A stretch of DNA of 64,000 bases from Candidatus Rifleibacteriota bacterium (GCA_029564115.1 JAKQQP010000533.1:1-64000), one strand, 5' to 3'; shown: positions 34,157 through 43,562, numbered from the stretch's first letter. Numbers and translations: made by a program. The notes: a model not told the origin generated them from the letters alone.

Positions 34157-36730
34157 TCAGGCCAATGCAGCCTTCAGAATTTTTTCAAGCTCGCGGTTGC
34201 TGGCTTCGTCGTCAGCAGAAGCCTCGGCAACATTGTCTTTGAAAAGCTGCACGAGTGAGTTCGTCCAGTGCTGATAAATAGCCAGCCCAGGGTAAGCCCG
34301 TGCTGACAAAGTAGCTTTTGGTGCCCCCGACGGCAACGGTGTTTCTTTAAAATTCTGCCCCAGAAGCGTTATGTAACGGTTCAAAATAGAAGCAGCCTTT
34401 ACCGAACTCTTGCGCAAAAATTTACCTGGATTTGGGGCATTGAAAACCTGATGACTTTCTTGAGCAATCTGAGTTTCAACCCTCAACCTGGATGCACCCT
34501 TGATGAGTTCCTGGGTGGTCTCGGCAAACCATTCCGCCGGCAAGCCAGTTAATTCCTGAAATTCAGTATCCTGGCTCAGATAGGCGAGTTGAGCCTGCCA
34601 ACGATTCATGATCGCCTGGGCAAAAACTTCGTTTTTGCAGACCGGGCCTTTGCTGACAGTTTTTTTATCTTCTGCAGGAGTTGTTGTTTCTTCACCAAAA
34701 GCGAAAATGGATTCATCGAATACCGAAGCTTCCGGCGCTGCCAGAGAAGCTTCTTCTGAGCCATTTTCATCACTTTCCATGGGGTTTACCACAGAATCGA
34801 AAATCATTCCGGCCATTTTATCCGAAAGAGAGAACCTGTCTAGATCGAGAATACGAGGCAATGAGTATTTTGTGCCCATACCGCGGCCAAGAGTGACCAG
34901 CAATTTTTTCGCCCTCTCTTCTGCCATTTTTCTGGCATGCGAGATATCGTCGCCGATAAAATACGGCTGCAGATGAGTTTTCAGCTCTGCAAAAATCTGT
35001 TTGAGGTTTGCCTGCAGCTGTTTTACTTTGGTGTCTGCCCCAATACCAGATTTAAGCCGCTCAACCAGATATTGAATGCCGGACTGGCCAGGAGAAGCCG
35101 CTCGCTGCCAGGCCTCTTTTGGATCTTTGAAATGGCGCTTGACGTTTTCGTTGGCCAGATACTGAGCCATGATCTCGGCGAGCTGTTCTTCATCGCGAAC
35201 GAATTCCCGCCCTTCTTTGTCGCGCCCAAAAACAGTCTGCTGCACGCCCGGGTTTCTGACCCAGTAACAGTTTTGAAATGCAGATTCGTCATCCCACTCG
35301 GTGACCCAGTTGCCGGCACGCCCCATAAAATCGGCAAAATTGGTTCGGAGACGGCTGTCCCAGCGAACTGAAGGGTCTTCGCCGCGTTTGCGGACCAAAT
35401 CCATGTCGAACTTGGTGAACACATGAAAAAGCAGCGGCTGCCTGCCCTTTCGCTGCAACGGCTCTTTGCCGATGCTCCATTCAACCCATTTGTTCACCAT
35501 ATAGGGCAACGATTTGGCTTCTTGAGGGCCGCCTTCCTGGCAGAGCAACAATGCGGTCACATCACGGTCGTCAGAATATCGATCGAAAAGATAGGCCACT
35601 TTGCCGCGCAAAAAAACTTCGGCCAGAGCTTCGTGATCGGTATTGAGGCGATTCTGGTCAAAAACCTGGGCCCGAGCCCGCGCCCCAGGAAAGTCGAGCA
35701 CATCGAAACGGTGCAGCAAAGAATCTTCGCTTTTCGAAGCGGTTTGCAGAATCAGCTCCGAAGTCAGTGCACAGAGAGTCGAGGAATCCATACTGACCTG
35801 GCCACCGCTGGCCAGAGCAAGGGCGACTTTGCGATTACCGACCTTCATCACCTGCGAAAGCCTCTGCACATCGATAATGCTGTTAGTACGCGGCATCAGT
35901 GCTTCGTCGTAAATGCCCACCACTTCCCCACCCAGGTTACCAAGCTCCTTCTGCAAAAACCTGAACAATTCAGTAATTTTGGGAAACCGCCCCCAAAGCC
36001 ACTCAAGATACATAATCTGTTGGTCTGCCGGCAAAAATCTGATTTCTTCGCCAAGAATACCCCAATAATTAATGTCTTCGAGCATACGCAGAAACTGGTT
36101 GTGAAAGTGGCGGCGAGCGTAGTCCTGGAGATCCCAGACGTCGGACTCATTCAAAAGCGGCGCACCGCTGCGACCGGCGGCGCCGCGGAACGAATAACGC
36201 AGTTTTTGCAACTCATCTGCAGTAGGAACAAAATCAGACTGACATTCGAACAAAAAACCGTTGAGAAAAATTTTGATCAGATCAGTAACAGAAAGCAGTC
36301 TCAAACCGGCAGCACAACCAGACACGGTTCGATACGGCCTGGTGGTGAAGCGGGTTACGAGAGCAGTACTCTCACGCCCGCCGGCCGGGTTGATTTCTTC
36401 AAGATAATCACGGTCGACCGGGTCTTGATTAGGCCCGTTCAAACGCACCGCAAGAGAAGCTTCACAGCCACGCACAAGCTCAGAAGTCAGATAAGACTTG
36501 CCGCACTGACTGGCACCAAATACCCCGAGAGAAACCGGTCGATGCGCTGATTCTCTGATGCGGCGCACCGTCACCTGTTTTTCCTGAAGAATTTTATCCA
36601 TGAACTTGCGAATTGCGGCGTCTTTGAGAAAGCCGGCCGCCCAGCTCGAACTGCTGTTCAACAGCTCGACAAGCTGATCAGCCATATTCACTATCTGCTG
36701 TTCTTCGGGGCGAAGCTTAATCTGACTCAT
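34157..36730 (-). CDS. srfC: SrfC-like GTPase-type protein (Virul_Fac family)
   Basis: 857 residues, matching the SrfC / putative virulence factor family. Sequence motifs indicate a P-loop GTPase: G1 GASQCGKS (72-79), G3 DFPG (346-349) and G4 TKFD (439-442). The stretch between G1 and G3 is much longer than in small GTPases and contains NPAGGRESTALVTRF. The C-terminal 350 residues are helical and charged. No membrane segment is seen. The ATG overlaps the stop of the upstream gene (ATGA), so translation is coupled. It is the last gene of the operon. In enterobacteria SrfC is encoded with SrfA and SrfB, and its biochemical role is not settled. The GTPase reading is inference from the motifs. 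Confidence 0.85.
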   Translation of the reverse strand: MSQIKLRPEEQQIVNMADQLVELLNSSSSWAAGFLKDAAIRKFMDKILQEKQVTVRRIRESAHRPVSLGVFGASQCGKSYLTSELVRGCEASLAVRLNGPNQDPVDRDYLEEINPAGGRESTALVTRFTTRPYRTVSGCAAGLRLLSVTDLIKIFLNGFLFECQSDFVPTADELQKLRYSFRGAAGRSGAPLLNESDVWDLQDYARRHFHNQFLRMLEDINYWGILGEEIRFLPADQQIMYLEWLWGRFPKITELFRFLQKELGNLGGEVVGIYDEALMPRTNSIIDVQRLSQVMKVGNRKVALALASGGQVSMDSSTLCALTSELILQTASKSEDSLLHRFDVLDFPGARARAQVFDQNRLNTDHEALAEVFLRGKVAYLFDRYSDDRDVTALLLCQEGGPQEAKSLPYMVNKWVEWSIGKEPLQRKGRQPLLFHVFTKFDMDLVRKRGEDPSVRWDSRLRTNFADFMGRAGNWVTEWDDESAFQNCYWVRNPGVQQTVFGRDKEGREFVRDEEQLAEIMAQYLANENVKRHFKDPKEAWQRAASPGQSGIQYLVERLKSGIGADTKVKQLQANLKQIFAELKTHLQPYFIGDDISHARKMAEERAKKLLVTLGRGMGTKYSLPRILDLDRFSLSDKMAGMIFDSVVNPMESDENGSEEASLAAPEASVFDESIFAFGEETTTPAEDKKTVSKGPVCKNEVFAQAIMNRWQAQLAYLSQDTEFQELTGLPAEWFAETTQELIKGASRLRVETQIAQESHQVFNAPNPGKFLRKSSVKAASILNRYITLLGQNFKETPLPSGAPKATLSARAYPGLAIYQHWTNSLVQLFKDNVAEASADDEASNRELEKILKAALA

Positions 36731-37881
36731 TGATTGTCTCCTGTTTTTACTGTTTCTGCAGATGGCTCTTCGACCGGAACCGGAGCCGGGACAGCATCGC
36801 CGCCATTGTGGTTATGCCCGGTCTGAGGCTGTGTTACCGGTGGCTGAGCCCCAGGAACCTGATGACCGCAGGTCGGGCATAGCGAACCCGGAGCCGGCAT
36901 CTGACCGCCTGATCCAGAACCGCCACCGCCGGCAGCACCACCAGCACCGGAACCTGAGCCGCCGCCAGAACCTCCGCCTCCAGAGCCACCACCGGCGCCG
37001 CCACCACCCATCGACATACCCGGCGGCATTTGCGGAAAGGCCGGCTGAGCAGGAGGAATAAACCGCAACAGCAGAAGCAGCAATATTATAATTGCCAGAA
37101 TTATCGCCAGCCATTTAACCCATTCATAGTCGCCCAAACCACATGCCAACATGCGTTTTGGCTTCTTTTCTTCAGGAGCCGGCTTTGTTTCAGGCTTCGG
37201 CGCAGTTTTTTCTTTAACGATCGGTGCAGTGTTCTGTGCAGCTGCCACCTTTTCCGCTTTCGTTTTTTCGGGCGCCGGTTCAATTTCGGGCGGGGGTTCG
37301 GGGGGCAGAATTATCGGCTGAACAACAGGTTTATCAACCTTTTCGGGCTGTTCGTCGCTCACGCCATCTGCTTTGCGCTGAATTCTGGCAATGAATTCAT
37401 CCCAGCCTGAATAGAGCCCCTGGCCGGGGTGCCTGCCGTCTTCACAGATTAAACCCCAGTGAACAAGGACCGGCTGGCCTTTGACCAGAAAAATCTGGTT
37501 CAGATCAGGCGACACAGCGACAGATCTGAGGTATTCAGCATAATCTTTCTCTTTTTGCGAGCGGGTCTGCTTTTCTTCGGCGTATCTTCGAATTTTTTCG
37601 AACGAGCGCCCGATCTGGTCGGCAACAGACCGCTGCTGTTCAGGCGAAAGGTCCTTAAACATGACTTTTTCACCCTCGAGCGCTGTGGACCACTCGATTT
37701 CTTCGGGCAGAGACTGCCCGTCAGAAGAAAATTCCGGCCTGGCGAACAGGTGGTCAAGCTCGCCAGCAGGCGCAATTTCTTTAAGTACAGCCTGAAGATG
37801 CCCATAAAACTGGTGCACCGGCTGATTGCGAAAAAAGCTGGTTCTGAACCCGCGGGTAAAAGTTCTGGCAATTATTCCCAT
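36727..37881 (-). CDS. Single-pass membrane protein with Gly-rich tail, in the SrfA position
   Basis: 384 residues. The N-terminal 170 are soluble, with SLPEEIEWSTALEGEKVMF and VHWGLICEDGRHPGQGLYSG. A long Pro/Glu/Lys linker follows, then a membrane segment near residue 265 (LAIILAIIILLLLLLRF). After it come about 50 residues of nearly pure Gly/Ser, then a CPTCGH zinc-ribbon-like motif and an acidic tail. There is no signal peptide, so the N-terminus is probably cytoplasmic and the Gly-rich part outside. It sits just before srfC with a 4-base overlap. It is probably the membrane anchor of the SrfB/SrfC complex. Similarity to enterobacterial SrfA is not established. Confidence 0.7.
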   Translation of the reverse strand: MGIIARTFTRGFRTSFFRNQPVHQFYGHLQAVLKEIAPAGELDHLFARPEFSSDGQSLPEEIEWSTALEGEKVMFKDLSPEQQRSVADQIGRSFEKIRRYAEEKQTRSQKEKDYAEYLRSVAVSPDLNQIFLVKGQPVLVHWGLICEDGRHPGQGLYSGWDEFIARIQRKADGVSDEQPEKVDKPVVQPIILPPEPPPEIEPAPEKTKAEKVAAAQNTAPIVKEKTAPKPETKPAPEEKKPKRMLACGLGDYEWVKWLAIILAIIILLLLLLRFIPPAQPAFPQMPPGMSMGGGGAGGGSGGGGSGGGSGSGAGGAAGGGGSGSGGQMPAPGSLCPTCGHQVPGAQPPVTQPQTGHNHNGGDAVPAPVPVEEPSAETVKTGDNQ

Positions 37882-37912
37882 ACATTCTCTCCGTTCTTTG
37901 AGCCTGCGACGA

Positions 37913-38614
37913 TCATGTCAATACCTGACCAAGGCGCACGACCCGGTTGGAATCCCTGGCAACCACCAGAAAACCGTGCATTTCACGAATGATTTTTCCA
38001 GAAACAGTCGCTCCCGGCACCCTTTCGTGATACTGCAGATTGAAAGGCTCATTTTCCATACTCAGAAAGGAATAACCATCGACAACACCCGACAAATATC
38101 TGGAAACAGTTTTCAACAGTTTTTTTCGTGCCGGGTGTACAAAACCGGCAAGACTCTGCAAAAAGCGGTCGCCCAGAACATTCGCTACAAAAAGCTTCTG
38201 ATCCGGGGTTCCAAGACGCAAGCTCTTTTTGAGCGGGAAAATACCGGCAATACCACGCAAAACTCTGAGTTTATCATGATTAGCAGGAATTTCGGCAAAC
38301 AATTCTTTGAAACTGCTCAACGCCTCTATTTCAGATGGATCGGTCACTTCCAGGCTGTTCCAGGCAGTGGCGAAAACGTCTTCAGTCGTGGCTAAGGGCA
38401 ACGGCGGCTCAACCGGCAATATCACGGCAGCTTCATCGCCGGCCTTTTCCCCTTTTTTGTCGCCGAACACCTGCAACATTTTTCTCAGGGCCCGCCTCTC
38501 GTCTGCTGAAAACTCTGGCTCAACTTCGCCCGGGAATGCCGGCAGAGCGGATTCAGCCGGTCTCTCGTCTTCAGGGCCTGGTGGAAACGGAAAAAGGTCA
38601 TTGTTTTCATTCAT
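37913..38614 (-). CDS. Soluble accessory protein of the Srf-type operon
   Basis: 233 residues, acidic N-terminus (DLFPFPPGPEDERPAESALP), then a helical region with LRKMLQVFGDKKG and DPSEIEALSSFKELFAEIP, and a beta-strand end (YHERVPGATVSGKIIREMHGFL). No signal peptide or membrane segment; no family recognised. GGAG precedes the ATG at 38614. It lies 15 bases after srfB and 31 bases before the membrane protein, all on the same strand, so it is probably a subunit or adaptor of the same complex. Confidence 0.65.
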   Translation of the reverse strand: MNENNDLFPFPPGPEDERPAESALPAFPGEVEPEFSADERRALRKMLQVFGDKKGEKAGDEAAVILPVEPPLPLATTEDVFATAWNSLEVTDPSEIEALSSFKELFAEIPANHDKLRVLRGIAGIFPLKKSLRLGTPDQKLFVANVLGDRFLQSLAGFVHPARKKLLKTVSRYLSGVVDGYSFLSMENEPFNLQYHERVPGATVSGKIIREMHGFLVVARDSNRVVRLGQVLT

Positions 38615-38629
38615 GGCGGTTATTCTCCA

Positions 38630-41383
38630 TCAAAGGTCAAAGCAGCCGGTATCGAGCCAGTATTGATCGGCGACCATGGTTCTCAGACGCAGATTGGCCG
38701 CCCGAATGTTGCATTTGTTGCCGGCGGCATCAATCAATTCGGCAATCGAGAGACATTCGCGATTATTATGATCCTGGCTAAGCTTAACAGTGAAAGGCCC
38801 GGAGTTTTTAATGGCTTCGGTATCGAGGTTGACCTCCCAGATCGGGTTGACCATACAGACATTTGAATCTATGCGACGAATGCCGAGAGCCGCGGTTCTG
38901 CCGAGCTGCAGATGCGCCGGCTCAGCGCCTGGCGTCGGAAACAGGCAATTGTCTATGGTCATCGCTTCACGGTTGAAAGTGCCAATGAAGCACTCCCGCT
39001 GCCTGATCAAACTGCTGTCGGTGCGAAGGTTCAAACCATCGAGACAATTCAGTTTTTCGGCGAACAGCCAGACAGCGCCACCCATGACACAGGTGGTTTT
39101 GGGGTCGGCAATGCCGCCGCCGCGCTGCGAGAAGGGGTACCAGCTGCCAACCGGGTAGCCCTTCAAGCCGATAATGCGGGCAGGTTGAACTGGCATCAGC
39201 CTGACCAGCATTTCGCGAATAATCGGTAAAGAAGAGGGTTTGCCGCCAAGAATCAGGGTATCGCAGCTGAATTGGGCGATCACTTCGGCGAAAATACGCA
39301 GAACATTCTCAAGCACATTGCCGATTACCGCATTAACCCTGGGGCGCGATATCTGCCAGGGAATTTCGGGTAAAGTTATGTCACAACCAAAATCTTTGCG
39401 CATGTGTTCGGCAAAAAAGTCGAGCACCCCGGCGCCAGGCATGCGGTTTGGGAAAAACCTGTCGAAACTGAGTTCGATATCGGGGTCTTCGCTGTCGAGT
39501 TCGGCAAACTCGAGGTGGCGCAGCGCCATCGGGATCCAGAGCTGCCGGCACATTTCGGCTTTCATGTCATTAAAACTCTTGTCACGGCCGCCACGCCCAG
39601 GCCCGAAGAAAATCTGAAAGTCTTCCCAGGAAACGTTGGGATTCTTCTGCTGCGCCCAGCTAAAAACCCGTCGAAGCACCAATTTTTCGATAATTCTTTT
39701 GGCAATCTCGTCGCCGGCAACCGAAAAACCCTCAGAAAAAAGCATGCGCTGCCTGATCAGAGTTTTCTGCACCGGGTCGGCGAGATATTCGGCAATCATC
39801 AGATCGCTGGTACCGCCACCGATATCGATGCTGGCAATTCTAACCAGTCGCTCATCATTAGCAGAAGCAGTACGAGTCTGCCCGAGAGTTTCGACGGCTT
39901 CGCCGGCACTGCCAAGAAAGCGGTGCATAACCTCACCATACAGGTAAGTAAGTTGAACGGCCGTAGCTTCGTCGAGGTCGAGATGAATTTCGGGGCGAAT
40001 GCTGACTCCCCGGTTGCAAACATGAAAAAACAAGTCGAGCGCTGAATTTATGCGGTCTCGATACAGATTTTTTTCGGGAAATGACATGCCACAGGGAGTT
40101 GTTATAACGATATTTTTGAGAACCCTGCCAGCCTGCCTGTGACCACGCGATTTTCTATAAGAAAATGAATTTATCTGGGCATAGGCGTGACAGAGAATTT
40201 CGGCCATCAGAAAGGTCATCAACGAACTCGGCGGATAACAGGGTTCAAAAGGCGGAGTCGCCTTGTCGCCCATAAAAACGCCGTTTTCATCGAGATATTT
40301 CAGAAAGGAGGCATTTATTTTTTTGCCCAGCCCATCGCCAGGCAGATTGAAATACCAGGGAAAATGCCGCTGCTGTTCATCCCACAGGTAGCGTTTCGGG
40401 CTCGACATGCCGGTGTCACCGATTTCAGACGGTTCCTGCCGAGCCGCTTCCTGGCCAAGCCTGACGATGCTCGGCCAGACAAAACGACTGCCCGAAGCCG
40501 GAATCTGGTATTCACCACCATGAAAAACAGGCGGCTGGAATTTGAAACTCGTATCGAAAGGCTCGGTATAAACCGTACAGGGTTCCTGCAGGTCGCGAAT
40601 TTCAAGTTTGCAGCACTCATCGAGACTGACAGACTGCCCCGGAACCTGTTCGATCAGAACGCCGCAGGCCCGGCTGTTGCCGAGATCCAGAACCAGACTG
40701 ACATCGATGGCTTCTCCTTCGGGACGCAGCACAGTTATCTCAGGGATGAGAGAAGCCTGCTGCAGGCCATCCATAAGGGTCATGAAGGCAGCCAGCGAGG
40801 CCGCATAAGGCGGTATTTTTTCGCCGCCATCAGCCGGAACGTTGGTCATGGCGTTTTTGATCCAGGTCAGCATTGCCGGAGTCTGCCAGAAAGGCAGATT
40901 GCCAGGATTGATTTCGAAAGTCTGGCCGACATCTTCAGCAAGAAGTCCGCAGCCATTTTTGCTGTCAGCCACATCTGGCATGTCGCTAACGCCTGTATCA
41001 ACAGCGATGGCGAAGTTTATGACATTTTCATCGAGCTGCAGTGGCGAGCGATGCAGAAAAATACGAGCCCAGTCTACACTTCGGGAACTGCTGCCACCAT
41101 TACCATTTTTACGGGCAAAGGGCATCGGCAGCCATTTCCCCAGGCCGGCGGCAAGGGCATCGCCGAAACAGACCGAAAGACCGCCGATATCTTTGAGATC
41201 TGTGCCATCAGCAGCGGCATTAACGATGGGCTCGGTGCCAAGTTGCAGACTTATCGCCGAACTCGGCGATTGCAAAACGCGATAATGCCATTTTTTGTTC
41301 AGCAGCAGGTCTGACAACCGCACCTCGTTTTCTGGTGAGTAGAATGATATGCCTGTTGAAACGAGAAATTCGATTTTTTCCAT
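38630..41383 (-). CDS. srfB: SrfB-like actin/Hsp70-fold ATPase
   Basis: 917 residues, matching the SrfB family. It carries the three ASKHA nucleotide-binding motifs: phosphate-1 LVLDLGNSRACGVLI (DLGNS at 233-237), phosphate-2 IDIGGGTSDLMI (520-527), and an adenosine motif TLILGGKPSSLP (about 709-720). The long N-terminal 220 residues and an insert between the first two motifs are family-specific. It is soluble, with no signal peptide. This fold drives polymerisation or chaperone-like cycling, so SrfB could be a filament-former or a client-binding ATPase working with the SrfC GTPase. The start ATG at 41383 lies 5 bases after the upstream small membrane gene. Confidence 0.85.
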   Translation of the reverse strand: MEKIEFLVSTGISFYSPENEVRLSDLLLNKKWHYRVLQSPSSAISLQLGTEPIVNAAADGTDLKDIGGLSVCFGDALAAGLGKWLPMPFARKNGNGGSSSRSVDWARIFLHRSPLQLDENVINFAIAVDTGVSDMPDVADSKNGCGLLAEDVGQTFEINPGNLPFWQTPAMLTWIKNAMTNVPADGGEKIPPYAASLAAFMTLMDGLQQASLIPEITVLRPEGEAIDVSLVLDLGNSRACGVLIEQVPGQSVSLDECCKLEIRDLQEPCTVYTEPFDTSFKFQPPVFHGGEYQIPASGSRFVWPSIVRLGQEAARQEPSEIGDTGMSSPKRYLWDEQQRHFPWYFNLPGDGLGKKINASFLKYLDENGVFMGDKATPPFEPCYPPSSLMTFLMAEILCHAYAQINSFSYRKSRGHRQAGRVLKNIVITTPCGMSFPEKNLYRDRINSALDLFFHVCNRGVSIRPEIHLDLDEATAVQLTYLYGEVMHRFLGSAGEAVETLGQTRTASANDERLVRIASIDIGGGTSDLMIAEYLADPVQKTLIRQRMLFSEGFSVAGDEIAKRIIEKLVLRRVFSWAQQKNPNVSWEDFQIFFGPGRGGRDKSFNDMKAEMCRQLWIPMALRHLEFAELDSEDPDIELSFDRFFPNRMPGAGVLDFFAEHMRKDFGCDITLPEIPWQISRPRVNAVIGNVLENVLRIFAEVIAQFSCDTLILGGKPSSLPIIREMLVRLMPVQPARIIGLKGYPVGSWYPFSQRGGGIADPKTTCVMGGAVWLFAEKLNCLDGLNLRTDSSLIRQRECFIGTFNREAMTIDNCLFPTPGAEPAHLQLGRTAALGIRRIDSNVCMVNPIWEVNLDTEAIKNSGPFTVKLSQDHNNRECLSIAELIDAAGNKCNIRAANLRLRTMVADQYWLDTGCFDL

Positions 41384-41388
41384 ATGTA

Positions 41389-41616
41389 TCAGTTGCCTTC
41401 TGTCAGGGTATTCTGGTCACCGGCATCGACTTTTGCTGTCTTTTCGGGGGGCGCAGGCCAGTTGAGAGCAGCGCGGCCAGGCCAGTACATTATAAATGCA
41501 CAGAAAATGAGCCAGGGAAACTGCATTAAATGCGCAATTACAAAAATTTCGACGATAACGACACCGATCCAGATAAGCAATGTCTGGTTAATTACCTTTT
41601 CCTGTTCCTGCTGCAT
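41389..41616 (-). CDS. Small two-segment membrane protein of the Srf-type operon
   Basis: 75 residues. The first hydrophobic segment is LLIWIGVVIVEIFVIAHLM and the second WLIFCAFIMYW, separated by a short QFP turn. The N-terminus (QQEQEKVINQ) and the acidic C-terminus (KTAKVDAGDQNTLTEGN) would face the same side, probably the cytoplasm. A strong ribosome binding site (CGGAGGGAAAA) precedes the ATG. It sits between the Sel1 gene and srfB with close spacing. Likely a membrane anchor or regulator for SrfB. No family was recognised. Confidence 0.7.
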   Translation of the reverse strand: MQQEQEKVINQTLLIWIGVVIVEIFVIAHLMQFPWLIFCAFIMYWPGRAALNWPAPPEKTAKVDAGDQNTLTEGN

Positions 41617-41678
41617 TTTTCCCTCCGGGCAGAACTGCCATGCAACGCCTGACTGACAGACGAAATGTCACTCCGGCA

Positions 41679-42806
41679 TCACAGTTGAGCCTGCAGAATT
41701 TCATTCAAAAGAGTTTTCGCCTCTTTGTGGCCCTGATCCGCGGCTTTTTGCAACCAGACCTGAGCGCGGGGCAGATTGAACTCGACTCCCATGCCGCACT
41801 GGTATAAGGTGCCCAGATAAAACTGTGCGTGGGCATCACCACTCTCAGCGGCAAGTTTGAACCAGTTGGCGGCGGTCGCAAAATCCTGTTTAACGCCGAG
41901 CCCCTTATGGTAAATTTCGCCGATCATACGACGGGCAGGCACTGAACCGAGCTTGGCGGCCTGCTGCAACATCTGCAGTGCCGCCGAAGCATCGACCCGG
42001 GTTCCGTAACCCGGCAACAAAGATTTGGCACGGGCGCACAATTCTTCGGCGCTGCCGGTTAACACCAGGGGCTCTGACTTCGGCTCTGGTCCGGGAGTCT
42101 GCGTAGACGCAACTTTTCTGGCAACTACCGGTTCTGGGCTGGAAACGGCCGGCTTTACCGGCTGAGTCTGAGAAACAGCCGCCACAACCGGAGCGGCCAC
42201 AGCTCGTTTTTCTTTGCGTGGTGCGGGAGCTGCGGCAAACAAAGCAATAGCGGTTTTTTCTCTTTTTACAGCGACGGCGGCCAGACTGGCAGATTCGCTT
42301 TCAGGGGCCGGGTGCCACCAGCTTTTAAAAACCGTTACCAGCCCCTGAGCGTCAATGCCAAAAATAACACCAAGACGGTTTTTATCGTTGACTGGCCAGG
42401 CCGTCATAACGGGCACAGCTGCACCGACCGCCGGCGCAGCATTTTTTTCAGCCGGCTTCGCCGGCTGATCGGCCACAGCCTCTTCAATGCTCAAATTAAG
42501 TGATACAGCCCATGACCTGACAGCCCATACCGTAATTTCTGGCTCTGTTTTATGTTTTCGACTGATATTGGTGGCGAGACTGTTGACAAGAGCTGCAGCA
42601 ACCGGCCCGGATGAACCCTTCTGCAACTCCCAGGGGATTCGCTCTCGCAAACCTGCTTTTAGAGCTGCTATTTCCGGATGATAGTCAGAGCCGGCCAGTT
42701 GTTTCAGTCTATTTTCAAAGATATCGGCATTCTGAAAAACAGAAGCATCCTTGAGCCTGACCAGTTCACAAAGTGCCTGCAACACTCTCTCACGCGAAGT
42801 ATTCAC
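41679..42806 (-). CDS. Sel1-repeat protein, first gene of the Srf-type operon
   Basis: 375 residues from a GTG. The N-terminal 100 residues hold a helical segment starting RVLQALCELVRLKDASVFQ. A Pro/Val/Ala-rich linker with little order follows (about 180-250). The C-terminal 110 residues are three Sel1 repeats, for example VPARRMIGEIYHKGLGVKQDF, AHAQFYLGTLYQCGMGVEFN and ADQGHKEAKTLL. No signal peptide. Sel1 repeats bind other proteins, so it may act as an adaptor for the ATPase/GTPase pair downstream. The promoter TTGACC-N17-TATTCT lies 33 bases upstream of the GTG. The ribosome binding site is weak. Confidence 0.75.
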   Translation of the reverse strand: MNTSRERVLQALCELVRLKDASVFQNADIFENRLKQLAGSDYHPEIAALKAGLRERIPWELQKGSSGPVAAALVNSLATNISRKHKTEPEITVWAVRSWAVSLNLSIEEAVADQPAKPAEKNAAPAVGAAVPVMTAWPVNDKNRLGVIFGIDAQGLVTVFKSWWHPAPESESASLAAVAVKREKTAIALFAAAPAPRKEKRAVAAPVVAAVSQTQPVKPAVSSPEPVVARKVASTQTPGPEPKSEPLVLTGSAEELCARAKSLLPGYGTRVDASAALQMLQQAAKLGSVPARRMIGEIYHKGLGVKQDFATAANWFKLAAESGDAHAQFYLGTLYQCGMGVEFNLPRAQVWLQKAADQGHKEAKTLLNEILQAQL

Positions 42807-42838
42807 GCTCTTTTGCCCGCCTTGTCTGAATATGGGTC

Positions 42839-42867
42839 AGAATAACAATATTTACCGACCCGGTCAA
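42839..42867 (-). promoter_or_regulatory. Sigma70-like promoter of the Srf-type operon
   Basis: Minus strand TTGACC (42867-42862), 17-bp spacer, TATTCT (42844-42839). The predicted start near 42832 gives a short leader of about 26 bases. It abuts the stop of the flavoprotein gene. Confidence 0.65.
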
Positions 42868-43443
42868 TCAGCCCTGAACTTTTTTCATCAACCAGGCCAT
42901 GTTCCGCCCGAGAACCCTCATTGTCTGAAGGCCTTCCTCATCATTTTCGACGCTGCCTTCTGTGCGGCCCATTCCGAGGTTCCAGTAGATCGAGCCAGGA
43001 ACAATCATTTCCTGAATGAAGAAAAACTTGTTGATCGCATCGAAAGCGTCTGTAGAACCGGCACGACGCACCGCAACAACGGCAGCACCGACCTTACGTC
43101 TGAAACCCCGGTCGTTGGCGATGCCCACATAACCGGCACGGTCGATCAATGCCTTTATTTCTGAGGTAACGTTGGCAAAATAAGTTGGAGAACCGATCAA
43201 AATACCATCAGCCTCGAACATTTTGCCGATGACTTTATTCATCATATCGGTCTCGATAACACAGCGCCTGTCTTTATTCTCAAAGCAACGACCACAGGCA
43301 AGACAGCCGCGAACGGAATTTCCCCCCAGCTGAACGACTTCAGTTTCGATACCTTCGTTGTGTAATTCGCCAAAAACCGTGTTTATCAACATTTCTGTAT
43401 TGCCATTCTTGCGCGGACTGCCGTTTATTGCCAGAACTTTCAT
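42868..43443 (-). CDS. NAD(P)H-dependent flavodoxin-like protein with a compact Fe-S motif
   Basis: 191 residues. Start at 43443 is fixed by a strong ribosome binding site (CAGGAGGATTTT) and by the family start [19 protein letters not shown], which is the FMN phosphate loop. A Cys set [16 protein letters not shown] (C-x2-C-x2-C-x7-C) matches the 4Fe-4S site of iron-sulfur flavoproteins. [19 protein letters not shown] is the second FMN contact. Such proteins move electrons from reduced ferredoxin or NAD(P)H, often in anaerobes. Soluble. The promoter CTGACC-N17-TATACT lies upstream (43469-43497). The longer frame to 43632 overlaps the divergent gene and is not used. Confidence 0.88.
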   Translation of the reverse strand: MKVLAINGSPRKNGNTEMLINTVFGELHNEGIETEVVQLGGNSVRGCLACGRCFENKDRRCVIETDMMNKVIGKMFEADGILIGSPTYFANVTSEIKALIDRAGYVGIANDRGFRRKVGAAVVAVRRAGSTDAFDAINKFFFIQEMIVPGSIYWNLGMGRTEGSVENDEEGLQTMRVLGRNMAWLMKKVQG

Positions 43444-43468
43444 AAAATCCTCCTGTTGATATGCAACA

Positions 43469-43497
43469 AGTATACACCACCCCGCCATTCGGGTCAG
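43469..43497 (-). promoter_or_regulatory. Sigma70-like promoter for the flavoprotein gene
   Basis: Minus strand CTGACC (43497-43492), 17-bp spacer, TATACT (43474-43469). The leader is about 20 bases. It confirms the short start at 43443. Confidence 0.6.
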
Positions 43498-43533
43498 CCA
43501 TTTTGTGAGATGCCTGCAGAGCGTCTGCGGCAC

Positions 43534-43562
43534 TTTAACTGTCGGAGCGAAACTGATATAAT
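43534..43562 (+). promoter_or_regulatory. Promoter for the pentapeptide-repeat gene
   Basis: TGATATAAT at 43554-43562 is a perfect extended -10. TTTAAC (43534-43539) is a weak -35 at 17 bp. The predicted leader is about 30 bases, with GAGAGGGGGAAG as the ribosome binding site. Confidence 0.6.

Noticed and set aside
34157..42806. Srf-type operon as a type VI secretion or phage-tail system
   Set aside because: No sheath, tube, baseplate, VgrG or ClpV-like gene is present. The two NTPases have ASKHA and GTPase motifs instead.
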